Shown here piece after piece: positions 12,964 to 28,100 of a stretch of 64,000 nt of DNA; the stretch's first letter is position 1; every line of letters begins with the position of its first letter. The notes under the pieces are model-generated. The model saw only the letters and a program-made list of their open reading frames with translations, had not been told where the DNA came from and did not search any database. The stretch spans positions 1,054,001 to 1,118,000 of the forward strand of contig OX381708.1 of the NCBI GenBank assembly GCA_947462335.1, read 5' to 3'. Source of the DNA: Harmothoe impar. Its lineage: Eukaryota; Annelida; Polychaeta; Phyllodocida; Polynoidae. Made by a program: the position numbers and the translations under genes.

Positions 12964-15900
12964 TGTGTGTGTTTATATACATGGTATATAACTTACCTCC
13001 AGTCCCCCGGGTGGGCGGTGTTGTCGGCCGTGTTGTGGGTCTGGGACAACGCGATGGTGTTGTGGTTGAGCTGGTGCTCTATCAGACTGACACACATGTC
13101 TGCCGTGATGGCCGCCGCTGCCTGCGCTAACAGCGCCTCCTCACTGCTCAAAGCTGAACCACGTCAAGGAACAACATGGCCGTCTGGGGCAACATTAACG
13201 GGACATGGTCCGATCATTAGGACTTAAAATCAATTTGGTTAAAAATGAACCAGAATGTCCAGTATAGCCACAGTTCATGTCCCACCTACTTTATCAAACA
13301 TTATTCCCTAGAATTCAGCTTAGAATTCATTTAATTATCAAGGTTATGCTCAATTTAGGACTTTTGGAGTAGTGTTGTAAGGATACCCGTCACTAGCTGA
13401 CGGCTATACCTCTAGTGCTGTAGGGATACCCGTCAGTGGCTGACGGCTATACCTCTAGTGTTGTAAGGATACCTGTCAGTAGCTGACGGCTACACCTCTA
13501 GTGTTGTAGGGATACCCGTCACTAGTTGACGGCTATACCTCTAGTGCTGTAGGGATACCCGTCAGTAGCTGACGGCTACACCTCTAGTGTTGTAAGGATA
13601 CCCGTCACTAGTTGACGGCTATACCTCTAGTGCTGTAAGGATACCCGTCAGTAGCTGACGGCTACACCTCTAGTGCTGTAAGGATACCCGTCAGTAGCTG
13701 ACGGCTATACCTGTAGTGTTGTAAGGATACCCGTCAGTAGCTGACGGCTACACCTCTAGTGCTGTAAGGATACCCGTCACTAGCTGACGGCTATACCTCT
13801 AGTGTTGTAAGGATACCCGTCAGTGGCTGACGGCTATACCTCTAGTGTTGTAAGGATACCCGTCAGTGGCTGACGGCTATACCTCTAGTGTTGTAAGGAT
13901 ACCCGTCACTAGCTGACGGCTATACCTCTAGTGCTGTAAGGATACCCGTCAGTAATTGACGGCTATACCTCTAGTGTGGTAAGGATACCCGTCAGTAATT
14001 GACGGCTATACCTCTAGTGTGGTAAGGATACCCGTCAGTAATTGACGGCTATACCTCTAGTGTTGTAAGGATACCCGTCAGTAATTGACGGCTATACCTC
14101 TAGTGCTGTAAGGATACCCGTCAGTAATTGACGGCTATACCTCTAGTGTGGTAAGGATACCCGTCAGTAATTGACGGCTATACCTCTAGCATTGTAAGGA
14201 TACCCGTCAGTAGCTGCAGCGCCCGTACAGCCCGCAGACAGTGCTTGACGGCTGACGCTCCCGTTGTGTCGACCGGTGTCATCAGAGCCTCCGTAACCAG
14301 GGGCAACACCTGCTCAATGTGCGGGTTCACCTGACCTACCAGCCCAAGGTCAATCACCTCCTGTAAGCAGAAACACAAGGTCAATCACCTCCTGTACACA
14401 CACACAAGGTCAATCACTTCCTGTAAGCAGATATACAAGGTCAATCATATCCTATAAGTATAAACACAAGGTCAATCACCCCCTGTCAGCAGAAATGCAG
14501 TTACTGCAGAGATGTATAGTGTACAGGAAGACAGTCAATTAGGGTCCCAATGTGGCTGCCTGTACAGGCCTATATTGCCAATTTACTGTACAGGCCTATA
14601 TTGCTGTACAGGCCTATATTGCTAGTAGTACATGCCCATCATATTCAAAATAATGAGGGCCCACTCCCTTATAAGTGCCACCCCCTTTTTGCAGATTTTT
14701 TCCCCCAGAATATTTTAATGTGTTCCTCCGATTTTGTTACTGATTTTCACACCTTTGTGTAATATGGAGGACTTCACACCTGTACAGGTGTTAAGGCCAA
14801 GCCAAGTGTGAAGTCATGGGGGTGTGTAGAAGCCTTGTATAGGACACCTTAAGGTGGTTAGGTGAGGCCACTTTTCCGACTCAAATTTTTTTTTCCAGCG
14901 TCCACAGCGCTTATTAGGGAGTTTTAGCAGGCTGGTCATAGACGTAGGAGTACACGTATGGAGAGTTATGTGCCCCCTAGGGAAGGCAATAAAAGGAGTT
15001 TTAGCACCCAGACCCTCCCTGGCACTGTCGTGGCGCAATAAAATTCTTTTTGGACTATATGTTCTACCTCATCAATCTATGTCCTTTTCGCTGAGCATGC
15101 CCATATATATGCACATACATCACCCCTATGAATTTTCATTACGATATGTTGGCTCAATCTTGTGTTATTAAGATACATAGTGGTGAACGTAGCAAACTAC
15201 TTTCCCATGTATTCGACGTACGTAGCCTTCACTGAACGTAGCAGAGAGCACACGTATTGATGACGTCACTAATGGTTGCAACGTAACACGCATACGTATA
15301 TGCCCACGTCTACGTTCAGTCTGCTAAAACTCCCTATTATGTCATATACGGTATATAACCTCCAGATTACAGGCCTAGGGTAGGTTCACCCTGAGTCAAA
15401 CTCATACCTTGAGTCAACCACTTTTGACATGAAATTATAAGTTCAATATGCATCTGGTGACAATAGACGCCCACTGATTTAAGAATTCAAGTGTTTTCCA
15501 AATATATACTGCACATTGCATCCACATCATCACTCTTTTTCATACTGTAAAATCAGTCAGAAGTACTCCTGTTTGACCTGTTTTGGCAAACAGAGAATGA
15601 AAATCTCCCCACTGTTCATACTCTTTGGTAGTTGATTTGAAGTGTTTGTCCCTTTCATACACAGTGTCAATCAGTTTTGTGAGCTGCATATGTATCTAAA
15701 TCACACAAATCATGTCTTTATTGAGCAAAATTCATTTCTTAAATTATATTTAGGACTGATTTCGTAAGGTATACCCATTTCACCTTAAGTCAGCCATGAA
15801 TTCACCCTAAGTCAGCCACATCATACCTTGAGTCAACCATGCGGTTTTCTTCTCGGGAATCTCCCCTGGAATTCTCTCACCTTGAATTTCTGTCCAAGAA

Positions 15901-18900
15901 CATTCCCCCTACCCTTGTAAATACCTCCTCCTTCCAGAATACCCTCTTCTACAACAGGGTTAAGGATAGCAGGCCTACTTGTGTATTGTATAGAGGGCAA
16001 GGGTGAAACGCAAAAAGAGGGGGAAAGGGGGTGAGAAGGCAGAGCCCCCGATATATTCAATAGAACTCCATACTGCATGTCTATAATGTTGTATTTGGTC
16101 CTCATTGCTCATACAAGTAATATTTACTTGTGTTGATAGCTAATAATGCAATTGTATTCACCTAAGGTACAGTACTGACTTTGTCTTGATTATTCAATAT
16201 TCAATAAATTATTTTCTTCTCTATTGTTAGTTGTAACATATTGATATATGATGCATGCATTCATCCATTTATGAAAATCAGAAAATTACTGGTTTATTCC
16301 ACATATTTCTGGTGGTTGAAATATGGCTGACTCAAGGTGCATTTTGGCTGACTTAGGGTGAAAAGGGGCAATTCTGAATACTCTGATAAATCATGGAATT
16401 AAATACTGTAAACTGATATATGGCATTGTAAGACATCATGAAAGTTACTCTCCAGAGCAATACCTAAAGTTTGGTTCAATTCTGAAGGATATGCACAAAA
16501 AACGCAAGGAGCAGTTAGACCTGAAAGGTAGCTCATGAAAAAACATGAATCAGACCGGTTGAAAGTGGTGAACCTACCCTATATATACACAGCACCAGAA
16601 GCCTTACCTGGTACACCTCCTTGAGGAACTCTAGCGCGAGGAGGGGGGCGGTGTCGTGTGTGTCCACAGACTGGGCGGCCAGGTGCAGGATGGCAAAGAA
16701 GGGGTCGGCGCGGTGTGCGGAGGGGTCGGCCAGCAGCCCCGCGTACACCGCCGGGTCCTGCAGGGAGCGGGCCGTGAGCAGCGAGCGGCACACCAGGCAG
16801 CGGATACCGGTAACAGAGCAGAACGACAACAGCAGGTCGAAGATCTGAAACACAACACGGGGGTTAGTTAGTGTTTAGTTAATGTAGGGGTTACACCACC
16901 AGGCAGCGGATACCGGTCACTGAGCAGAACGACAGCAGCAGGTCGAAGATCTGAAACACAACAATGGCTGTTATTTATAGACTAATGCAGCAAGGAAGGG
17001 TGAATTTTTCATAATAAAATTTGTGTTTACTTTGGTTTTAGCAGAATCCTAATGACATTGTCTGTATTTACTACAATAGCAAGTATTGCATATCAGGAGA
17101 TTCACAAGAAAGATATCTTTCAAAAAGCTTATATTTTAATGCAGGATCTGAGGTTATATTTAGGTATTTGTCCATCACACTCCAGAAATGTTTAAAAACT
17201 TTATCAAAAACTTTCCTGAAAAGTCACCCTTTCTTGGTGCATTGGTCTATAATGCATCGGATACAACATGGGCGAGTTGTGAATTATTTCCACCATTTTC
17301 TGCAAAGTAATTTAGCTACATTGTACCAAAATTAGGATTTTTGACGCAATATTATCAGCTTAAATTTTGCCCTCCACAAAAAAATAGGGGTTCGGTTTAT
17401 ACATGCATAGTTTGGCTTTTTTACAACTGAATTGTACATACATGTATTTCAAAAGTTTCTAAACTGCTACCATAAAACCTCTGAGTGGCGGGGATTTGAG
17501 ACCTAATTTATTCTAGACCATTTTCTGAATGTGTGGAGGTCAACTTATAACTAATAAGGGAGGTTTTGACATAGTTTAGCCCTTTATATTTAAATGGGTT
17601 CAAATCCGGCTGTGTGCCTTTACACTAGTGGATTAAAGCCACATGATTTCTTTAAAGCGTTAACATGACATGTACATTAAGCACACTTGTGCCACTTTGA
17701 ACTAAACTTTCTGACGCATTCTCTGCGTTTCTGACCCTTCCCTTACCGACCTGGCCTGACCTGCCCATTCCTTTCCTTTCGCCCCTCCCTTCCATTCTCA
17801 GTCCCTCCTTTCTGACCCAGCCTGGACCTCGCCATCCCTTCCCCTCCCTGACATGGCCTGACCCTTTCCAACCCTTCTCCACCCCGTCCTTCCCAACCTG
17901 GCCTTTTCTGACCCATCCCTTGCTGACCCACCCTGCTGGGCCTTCCCGACCCCCCCCCCCCCCCTGGCAGATCCCTGGTCCTGCCTCCCTGTATGCACCC
18001 ACCTTCTTCTTATGAAGCAGCATCTTTTTGAGCAGGCTGTGAGTACTCTTTATTTCAATGCTCCATGGTGTTGACACATCCTAGATGGTAGCGTCCTGGT
18101 CCACCCTGAGGTTAGGTTAGGTCCCTCCTTATCACATCTCCACCCTGACTCTGTGTGAGTGTGTGCTAGGTGAGCTGGTACACGGTGTGACTAAAGGTGA
18201 GGTGGGGGGGGGGGTGTGGTAGAGGTAGGGGGGTCAGCAAGGGGACGGGAGCTCAGTGTGTGTAGGGGTAGTAGTAGGGGGGGGGGGGGTGTGTGTGGTA
18301 GAGGTAGGGGGGTCAGCAAGGGGACGGGAGCTCAGTGTGTGTAGGGGTAGTAGTAGGGGGGGGGGGGGGGTGTGTGTGGTAGAGGTAGGGGGGTCAGCAA
18401 GGGGACGGGAGCTCAGTGTGTGTAGGGGTAGTAGTAGGGGGGGGGGGGGGGGTGTGTGTGGTAGAGGTAGGGGGGTCAGCAAGGGGACGGGAGCTCAGTG
18501 TGTGTAGGGGTAGTAGTAGGGGGGGGGGGGGGTGTGTGTGGTAGAGGTAGGGGGGTCAGCAAGGGGACGGGAGCTCAGTGTGTGTAGGGGTAGTAGTAGG
18601 GGGGGGGGGTGTGTGTGGTAGAGGTAGGGGGGTCAGCAAGGGGACGGGAGCTCAGTGTGTGTAGGGGTAGTAGTAGGGGGGGGGGGGTGTGTGTGGTAGA
18701 GGTAGGGGGGTCAGCAAGGGGACGGGAGCTCAGTGTGTGTAGGGGTAGTAGTAGGGGGGGGGGGGTGTGTGTGGTAGAGGTAGGGGGGTCAGCAAGGGGA
18801 CGGGAGCTCAGTGTGTGTAGGGGTAGTAGTAGGGGGGGGGTGTGGTAGAGGTAGGGGGGTCAGCAAGGGGACGGGAGCTCAGTGTGTGTAGGGGTAGTAG

Positions 18901-21774
18901 TGGGGGGGGGGGGGTAATATAGTAAGCTGACATAAGCTGATATGTTTAATCCCATTACACATTGCTACACACACTACCTCCCAGAGCTGCATTCACGCAG
19001 CATGCTGACCACGTGCAGCTATGTGTGGACGGCCAGCCTCGTTTACAACACCTCGTCCACCCAGCGCCTTGACTGCCCCCCCCCCTGCCCCAAACCTAAC
19101 CCTCTGCCCCCCCCCCCTTGCTTCCCCTCTGCCCCGCCCCACCCCTCCCCCCACTACTTACAGCCACTAAGCCCCCTCCACATTAACTTAATGCCCATGT
19201 TATTGCCTCTGCTAACCCTATAAGGGCCGCATTCTGCCTGTGTATACGCGGGAATTTACGGTATCTGTAATATACTTCAATAATCCTGCGGATTCAACAT
19301 CCATGTTTTTTTCTGACATGGGGTGGTCGGTTTTTTGTTTTTTTTAAAGCTGATTTTATTTATTCCTGGTTAAAAGTTTCAGATAATCTGGTCAACCACG
19401 ATGCAACCAGTTTCAGGTGGGGAGCTACCACCGTCATTGTATATTCCGCTCCAACTTTTACATACATAATTGCCTTTTGTGCTCCAAAACTTAAGTATAA
19501 CATGAATAATAATGAAAGGTAGTGATAATATAAACTTAATACACACCTAAGTAAAATGATGGACATGTATTAAAGTAAGGGGTGAAACATGGAACAGTTT
19601 ACAGTGACTTCACACAGTACATATAACAGTGACCCGTATCACCAGTGGACCAATTTTTAAATGCTGTGGTGTTACACTGTAATAAGAGCTTTAATACAAC
19701 AAATCTTGTTCATATTGTTTAGATTCACACCGATATAGTTATATCAAGGTCTTACTGTACACACAACCAATATAACATGGGGTGGTCGGTTTATCCAGGT
19801 CTGACTGTAAACACAACCAATATAACACGGGGTGGTCGGTTTATCCAGGTCTGACTGTACACACAACCAATATAACACGGGGTGGTTGGTTTATCCAGGT
19901 CTGACTGTAAACACAACCAATATAACATGGGGTGGTCGGTTTATCCAGGTCTGACTGTAAACACAACCAATATAACACGGGGTGGTTGGTTTATCCAGGT
20001 CTGACTGTAAACACAACCAATATAACACGGGGTGGTCGGTTTATCCAGGTCTGACTGTAAACACAACCAATATAACACGGGGTGGTCGGTTTATCCAGGT
20101 CTGACTGTAAACACAACCAATATAACATGGGGTGGTCGGTTTATCCAGGTCTGACTGTAAACACAACCAATATAACACGGGGTGGTCGGTTTATCCAGGT
20201 CTGACTGTAAACACAACCAATATAACACGGGGTGGTCGGTTTATCCAGGTCTGACTGTAAACACAACCAATATAACACGGGGTGGTCGGTTTATCCAGGT
20301 CTGACTGTAAACACAACCAATATAACATGGGGTGGTCGGTTTATCCAGGTCTGACTGCACATTCTTATAACCAATATAACACGGGGTGGTCGGTTTATCC
20401 AGGTCTGACTGTACACACAACCAATATAACAGACCGGATAACAATGGGAAGCTGTCCTGATCCCTGCTCTCACGTCTAAACCCCATACATTAATGTTGGT
20501 GTCTGACTCACTGAGGAGGATTAACTTAACAACTTGTAATCCGTATACCGGTACATATCATACTTAATGCATTATAGGAGTTGGACAGGGGAGGGAATGG
20601 AGAGGGAGGTAGAAGGGAGGAGGGGGTAGGGAAGGGAGGGGGCAGGGAAGGGAGGAGTGGGTTGGGAAGGGAGGAGGGATGCAGGGAAGGGAGGGGGCAG
20701 GGAAGGGGGTAGGGGGTAGCGAATGGAGGAGGGATGCAGGGAGGGGGTGGGGAAGGGAAGGGAGGAGAATGTAGGGAAAGAAGGCAGGGAAGGTAGGGAG
20801 GCCAGGTAGGCTGGAAGGGAAGGAAGGGGGTAGGCAGGGCAGGGAGGGTGGTGGGTATACACGGTAACCAAGCGTTACCTCGGTTACTGTGGTGGGTATA
20901 CATTAACGAAGTATTACCTTGGTTACCATGATGGGTATACATGAAGTGTTACCTTGGTTACCATGATGGGTATACATGAAGTGTTACCTTGGTTACCGTG
21001 GTGGGTATACATTAACGAAGTGTTACCTTGGTTACCATGGTGGGTTGGGTATACATGAAGTGTTACCTTGGTTACCATGGTGGGTATACATGAAGTGTTA
21101 CCTTGGTTACCATGGTGGGTATACATTAACGAAGTGTTACCTTGGTTACCATGGTGGGTTGGGTATACATGAAGTGTTACCTTGGTTACCATGGTGGGTA
21201 TACATGAAGTGTTACCTTGGTTACCATGATGGGTATACATGAAGTGTTACCTTGGTTACTGTGGCGGGTATACATGAAGTATTACCTTGGTTACCGTGGT
21301 GGGTATACATGAAGTGTTACCTTGGTTACCATGGTGGGTATACATGAAGTGTTACCTTGGTTACCATGGTGGGTATACATGAAGTGTTACCTTGGTTACC
21401 ATGGTGGGTATACATGAAGTGTTACCTTGGTTACCATGGTGGGTATACATGAAGTGTTACCTTGGTTACCATGGTGGGTATACATGAAGTGTTACCTTGG
21501 AGACAGCAGCATCGTGGACCTGACTGAGGAGCTGCAGCACATTCTGGATGCAGTTCTCCAGGTGTTCGTATCTACAACAACATAACAACATTTGTTATAG
21601 TCTTTGTATCATAACATACGTATCAGTGTTCGTCTTCACATCTTCAAAGTATTAAAATATTGTATAAATTTAAAAGTAAAATTCCCACAGCAATTAGGCC
21701 AATCAATTCTTTTTTGATGAATATAAATAGAAGTAATAGTTTACCTGGTGAGAGACTGCTGTATGTGGGAGGTG

Positions 21775-21828
<54 letters not shown>

Positions 21829-21861
21829 TACCGTGTCAGAGACTGCTGTATGTGGGAGGTG

Positions 21862-21903
<42 letters not shown>

Positions 21904-21939
21904 TACCGTGTCAGAGACTGCTGTATGTGGGAGGTGTAG

Positions 21940-21973
<34 letters not shown>

Positions 21974-22011
21974 ACACGTACCGTGTCAGAGACTGCTGTA
22001 TGTGGGAGGTG

Positions 22012-22057
<46 letters not shown>

Positions 22058-22090
22058 TACCGTGTCAGAGACTGCTGTATGTGGGAGGTG

Positions 22091-22134
<44 letters not shown>

Positions 22135-25100
22135 TACCGTGTCAGAGACTGCTGTATGTGTGAGGTGTGGAGGATGTCCTGGAACAGGTCGACGGTGTAG
22201 GTGCGGGTGGTGGTGGAGGCATCGTTAACCAGGATGTTGAACATGAGTTGGAAAGTCTTGTGGACGTTGTGTGAGTTAAACAGCTGCAACACACAGAGGA
22301 GGAACAGTTAGAGCAGTGACTACTGAGACTCACAGAGGAACAGTTAGAGCAGTGACTACTGAGACTTACACAGGAACAGTTAGGGCAGTGACTACTGGGA
22401 CTTACACAGGAACAGTTAGGGCAGTGACTACTGGGACTTACACAGGAACAGTTAGGGCAGTGACTACTGGGACTTACACAGGAACAGTTAGAGCAGTGAC
22501 TACTGGGACTTACACAGGAACAGTTAGGGCAGTGACTACTGGGACTTACACAGGAACAGTTAGGGCAGTGACTACTGGGACTTACACAGGAACAGAGCAG
22601 TGACTACTGGGACTTACACAGGAACAGTTAGAGCAGTGACTACTGGGACTTACACAGGAACAGTTAGAGCAGTGACTACTGAGACTTACACAGGAACAGA
22701 GCAGTGACTACTGGGACTTACACAGGAACAGTTAGAACAGTGACTACTGGGACTTACACAGGAACAGTTAGAACAGTGACTACTGGGACTTACACAGGAA
22801 CAGAGCAGTGACTACTGGGACTTACACAGGAACAGTTAGAGCAGTGACTACTGGGACTTACACAGGAACAGTTAGGGCAGTGACCACTGGGACTTACACA
22901 GGAACAGTTAGAGCAGTGACTACTGGGACTTACACAGGAACAGTTAGAGCAGTGACCACTGGGACTTACACAGGAACAGTTAGAACAGTGACTACTGGGA
23001 CTTACACAGGAACAGTTAGGGCAGTGACCACTGGGACACAGAGTAACAGTTAGAGCAGTGACCACTGAGACTTACACAGGAACAGTTAGAACAGTGACTA
23101 CTGGGACTTACACAGGAACAGTTAGAACAGTGACCACTGGGACTTACACAGAAACAGAGCAGTGACTACTGGGACTTACACAGGAACAGTTAGAGCAGTG
23201 ACTACTGGGACTTACACAGGAACAGTTAGAGCAGTGACCACTGGGACTTACACAGGAACAGTTACAGCAGTGACTACTGGGACTTACACAGGAACAGTTA
23301 GAACAGTGACTACTGGGACTTACACAGGAACAGTTAGGGCAGTGACCACTGGGACTTACACAGGAACAGTTAGGCAGTGACTACTGAGACTTACACAGGA
23401 ACAGTTAGAGCAGTGACTACTGGGACTTACACAGGAACAGTTAGAGCAGTGACTACTGGGACTTACACAGGAACAGTTAGGGCAGTGACCACTGGGACTT
23501 ACACAGGAACAGTTAGGCAGTGACTACTGAGACTTACACAGGAACAGTTAGGGCAGTGACTACTGGGACTTACACAGGAACAGTTAGGGCAGTGACCACT
23601 GGGACTTACACAGGAACAGAGCAGTGACTACTGGGACACAGAGTAACAGTTAGAGCAGTGACTACTGGGACTTACACAGGAACAGTTAGAGCAGTGACCA
23701 CTGGGACTTACACAGGAACAGTTACAGCAGTGACTACTGGGACTTACACAGGAACAGTTAGGGCAGTGACTACTGGGACTTACACAGGAACAGTTAGGGC
23801 AGTGACCACTGGGACTTACACAGGAACAGTTAGGGCAGTGACTACTGGGACTTACACAGGAACAGTTAGGGCAGTGACCACTGGGACACAGAGTAACAGT
23901 TAGAGCAGTGACCACTGAGACTTACACAGGAACGGTTAGGGCAGTGACTACTGGGACTTACACAGTAACAGTTAGAGCAGTGACTACTGAGACTTACACA
24001 GGAACAGTTAGGGCAGTGACTACTGGGACTTACACAGGAACAGTTAGGGCAGTGACCACTGGGACTTACACAGGAACAGTTAGAGCAGTGACTACTGGGA
24101 CACAGAGTAACAGTTAGAGCAGTGACCACTGAGACTTACACAGGAACGGTTAGGGCAGTGACTACTGGGACTTACACAGTAACAGTTAGAGCAGTGACTA
24201 CTGAGACTTACACAGGAACAGTTAGGGCAGTGACTACTGGGACTTACACAGGAACAGTTAGAGCAGTGACCACTGGGACACAGAGTAACAGTTAGAGCAG
24301 TGACCACTGAGACTTACACAGGAACAGTTAGGGCAGTGACTACTGGGACTTACACAGAAACAGAGCAGTGACTACTGGGACTTACACAGGAACAGTTAGA
24401 GCAGTGACTACTGGGACTTACACAGGAACAGAGCAGTGACTACTGGGACTTACACAGGAACAGTTAGAGCAGTGACTACTGGGACACAGAGTAACAGTTA
24501 GAGCAGTGACCACTGAGACTTACACAGGAACAGTTAGGGCAGTGACTACTGGGACTTACACAGAAACAGAGCAGTGACTACTGGGACTTACACAGGAACA
24601 GTTAGAGCAGTGACTACTGGGACTTACACAGGAACAGTTAGAGCAGTGACCACTGGGACTTACACAGGAACAGTTACAGCAGTGACTACTGGGACTTACA
24701 CAGGAACAGTTAGAACAGTGACTACTGGGACTTACACAGGAACAGTTAGGGCAGTGACTACTGGGACTTACACAGGAACAGTTAGGGCAGTGACTACTGG
24801 GACTTACACAGGAACAGTTAGGGCAGTGACTACTGGGACACAGAGTAACAGTTAGAGCAGTGACTACTGGGACTTACACAGGAACAGAGCAGTGACTACT
24901 GGGACACAGAGTAACAGTTAGAGCAGTGACTACTGGGACTTACACAGGAACAGTTAGAGCAGTGACCACTGGGACTTACACAGGAACAGTTACAGCAGTG
25001 ACTACTGGGACTTACACAGGAACAGTTAGGGCAGTGACTACTGGGACTTACACAGGAACAGTTAGGGCAGTGACCACTGGGACTTACACAGGAACAGTTA

Positions 25101-28100
25101 GGGCAGTGACTACTGGGACTTACACAGGAACAGTTAGGGCAGTGACCACTGGGACTTACACAGGAACAGTTAGAACAGTGACTACTGGGACTTACACAGG
25201 AACAGTTAGGGCAGTGACCACTGGGACACAGAGTAACAGTTAGAGCAGTGACCACTGAGACTTACACAGGAACGGTTAGGGCAGTGACTACTGGGACTTA
25301 CACAGGAACAGAGCAGTGACTACTGGGACTTACACAGGAACAGTTAGGGCAGTGACCACTGGGACACAGAGTAACAGTTAGAGCAGTGACCACTGAGACT
25401 TACACAGGAACAGTTAGGGCAGTGACTACTGGGACTTACACAGAAACAGAGCAGTGACTACTGGGACTTACACAGGAACAGTTAGAGCAGTGACTACTGG
25501 GACTTACACAGGAACAGTTAGGGCAGTGACTACTGGGACTTACACAGGAACAGTTAGAGCAGTGACTACTGGGACTTACACAGGAACAGAGCAGTGACTA
25601 CTGGGACTTACACAGGAACAGTTACAGCAGTGACTACTGGGACTTACACAGGAACAGTTAGAACAGTGACTACTGGGACTTACACAGGAACAGTTAGGGC
25701 AGTGACTACTGGGACTTACACAGGAACAGTTAGAGCAGTGACTACTGGGACTTACACAGGAACAGTTAGAGCAGTGACCACTGGGACTTACACAGGAACA
25801 GTTAGAACAGTGACTACTGGGACTTACACAGGAACAGTTACAGCAGTGACTACTGGGACTTACACAGGAACAGTTAGAGCAGTGACTACTGGGACTTACA
25901 CAGGAACAGTTAGAGCAGTGACTACTGGGACACAGAGTAACAGTTAGAGCAGTGACCACTGAGACTTACACAGGAACAGTTAGGGCAGTGACTACTGGGA
26001 CTTACACAGTAACAGTTAGAGCAGTGACTACTGAGACTTACACAGGAACAGTTAGGGCAGTGACTACTGGGACTTACACAGGAACAGTTAGGGCAGTGAC
26101 TACTGGGGCTTACAGAGGAACAGAGCAGTGACTACTGGGACTTACACAGGAACAGAGCAGTGACTACTGGGACTTACACAGGAACAGTTAGAGCAGTGAC
26201 TACTGGGACTTACACAGGAACAGTTAGGGCAGTGACTACTGGGACTTACACAGGAACAGTTAGAGCAGTGACTACTGGGACTTACAGAGGAACAGTTAGA
26301 GCAGTGACTACTGGGACTTACACAGGAACAGTTAGAGCAGTGACTACTGGGACTTACACAGGAACAGTTAGAGCAGTGACTACTGGGACTTACACAGGAA
26401 CAGTTAGAGCAGTGACTACTGGGACTTACACAGGAACAGTTAGGGCAGTGACTACTGGGACTTACACAGGAACAGTTAGAACAGTGACTACTGGGACTTA
26501 CACAGGAACAGTTAGAACAGTGACTACTGGGACTTACACAGGAACAGAGCAGTGACTACTGGGACACAGAGTAACAGTTAGAGCAGTGACCACTGGGACT
26601 TACACAGGAACAGTTAGAGCAGTGACCACTGGGACTTACACAGGAACAGTTAGAACAGTGACTACTGGGACTTACACAGGAACAGTTAGGGCAGTGACTA
26701 CTGGGACTTACACAGGAACAGTTAGGGCAGTGACTACTGGGACTTACACAGGAACAGTTAGGGCAGTGACTACTGGGACTTACACAGGAACAGTTAGAAC
26801 AGTGACTACTGGGACTTACACAGGAACAGTTAGGGCAGTGACCACTGGGACACAGAGTAACAGTTAGAGCAGTGACTACTGGGACTTACACAGGAACAGT
26901 TAGAGCAGTGACTACTGGGACTTACACAGGAACAGTTAGAGCAGTGACTACTGAGACTTACACAGGAACAGTTAGAGCAGTGACTACTGGGACACAGAGT
27001 AACAGAGCAGTGACTACTGAGACTCACACAGGAACAGTTAGAGCAGTGACTACTGAGACTTACACAGGAACAGATAGAGCAGTGACTACTAGGACTTACA
27101 CAGGAACAGTTAGAGCAGTGACTACTGGGACTTACACAGGAACAGTTAGGGCAGTGACTGCTGGGACTTACACAGGAACAGTTAGAGCAGTGACTACTGG
27201 GACACAGAGTAACAGAGCAGTGACTACTGGGACTTACACAGGAACAGTTAGAGCAGTGACTACTGGGACTTACACAGGAACAGTTAGAGCAGTGACTACT
27301 GGGACACAGAGTAACAGAGCAGTGACTACTGGGACTTACACAGGAACAGTTAGAGCAGTGACTGCTGGGACTTACACAGGAACAGTTAGAGCAGTGACTA
27401 CTGGGACACAGAGTAACAGAGCAGTGACTACTGGGACTTACACAGGAACAGTTAGAGCAGTGACTACTGGGACTTACACAGGAACAGTTAGAGCAGTGAC
27501 TACTGGGACTTACACAGGAACAGTTAGAGCAGTGACTACTGGGACTTACACAGGAACAGAGCAGTGACTACTGGGACTTACAGAGTAACAGTTAGAGCAG
27601 TGACTACTGGGACTTACACAGGAACAGTTAGAGCAGTGACTACTGGGACTTACACAGGAACAGAGCAGTGACTACTGGGACTTACAGAGTAACAGTTAGA
27701 GCAGTGACTACTGGGACTTACACAGGAACAGTTAGAGCAGTGTCTACTGGGACACAGAGTAACAGAGCAGTGACTACTGGGACTTACACAGGAACAGTTA
27801 GAGCAGTGACTACTGAGACTTACACAGGAACAGTTAGAGCAGTGACTACTGGGACACAGAGTAACAGAGCAGTGACTACTGGGACTTACACAGGAACAGT
27901 TAGAGCAGTGACTACTGGGACTTACACAGGAACAGTTAGGGCAGTGACTACTGGGACTTACAGAGGAACAGTTAGGGCAGTGACTACTGGGACTTACACA
28001 GGAACAGTTAGGGCAGTGACTACTGGGACACAGAGTAACAGAGCAGTGACTACTGGGACGTACACAGGAACAGTTACAGCAGTGACTACTGGGACTTACA

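Noticed and set aside
18942..19223. Plus-strand frame with [18 protein letters not shown]... as a small gene
   Set aside because: Ends in a poly-proline stretch from C-runs, has no homologous feel, and lies within CIP2A intron 8.
21660..22200. Cysteine-valine rich frames (VCVCVCV) that look like a small secreted protein
   Set aside because: They are translations of GT dinucleotide tracts between exon 7 donor copies.
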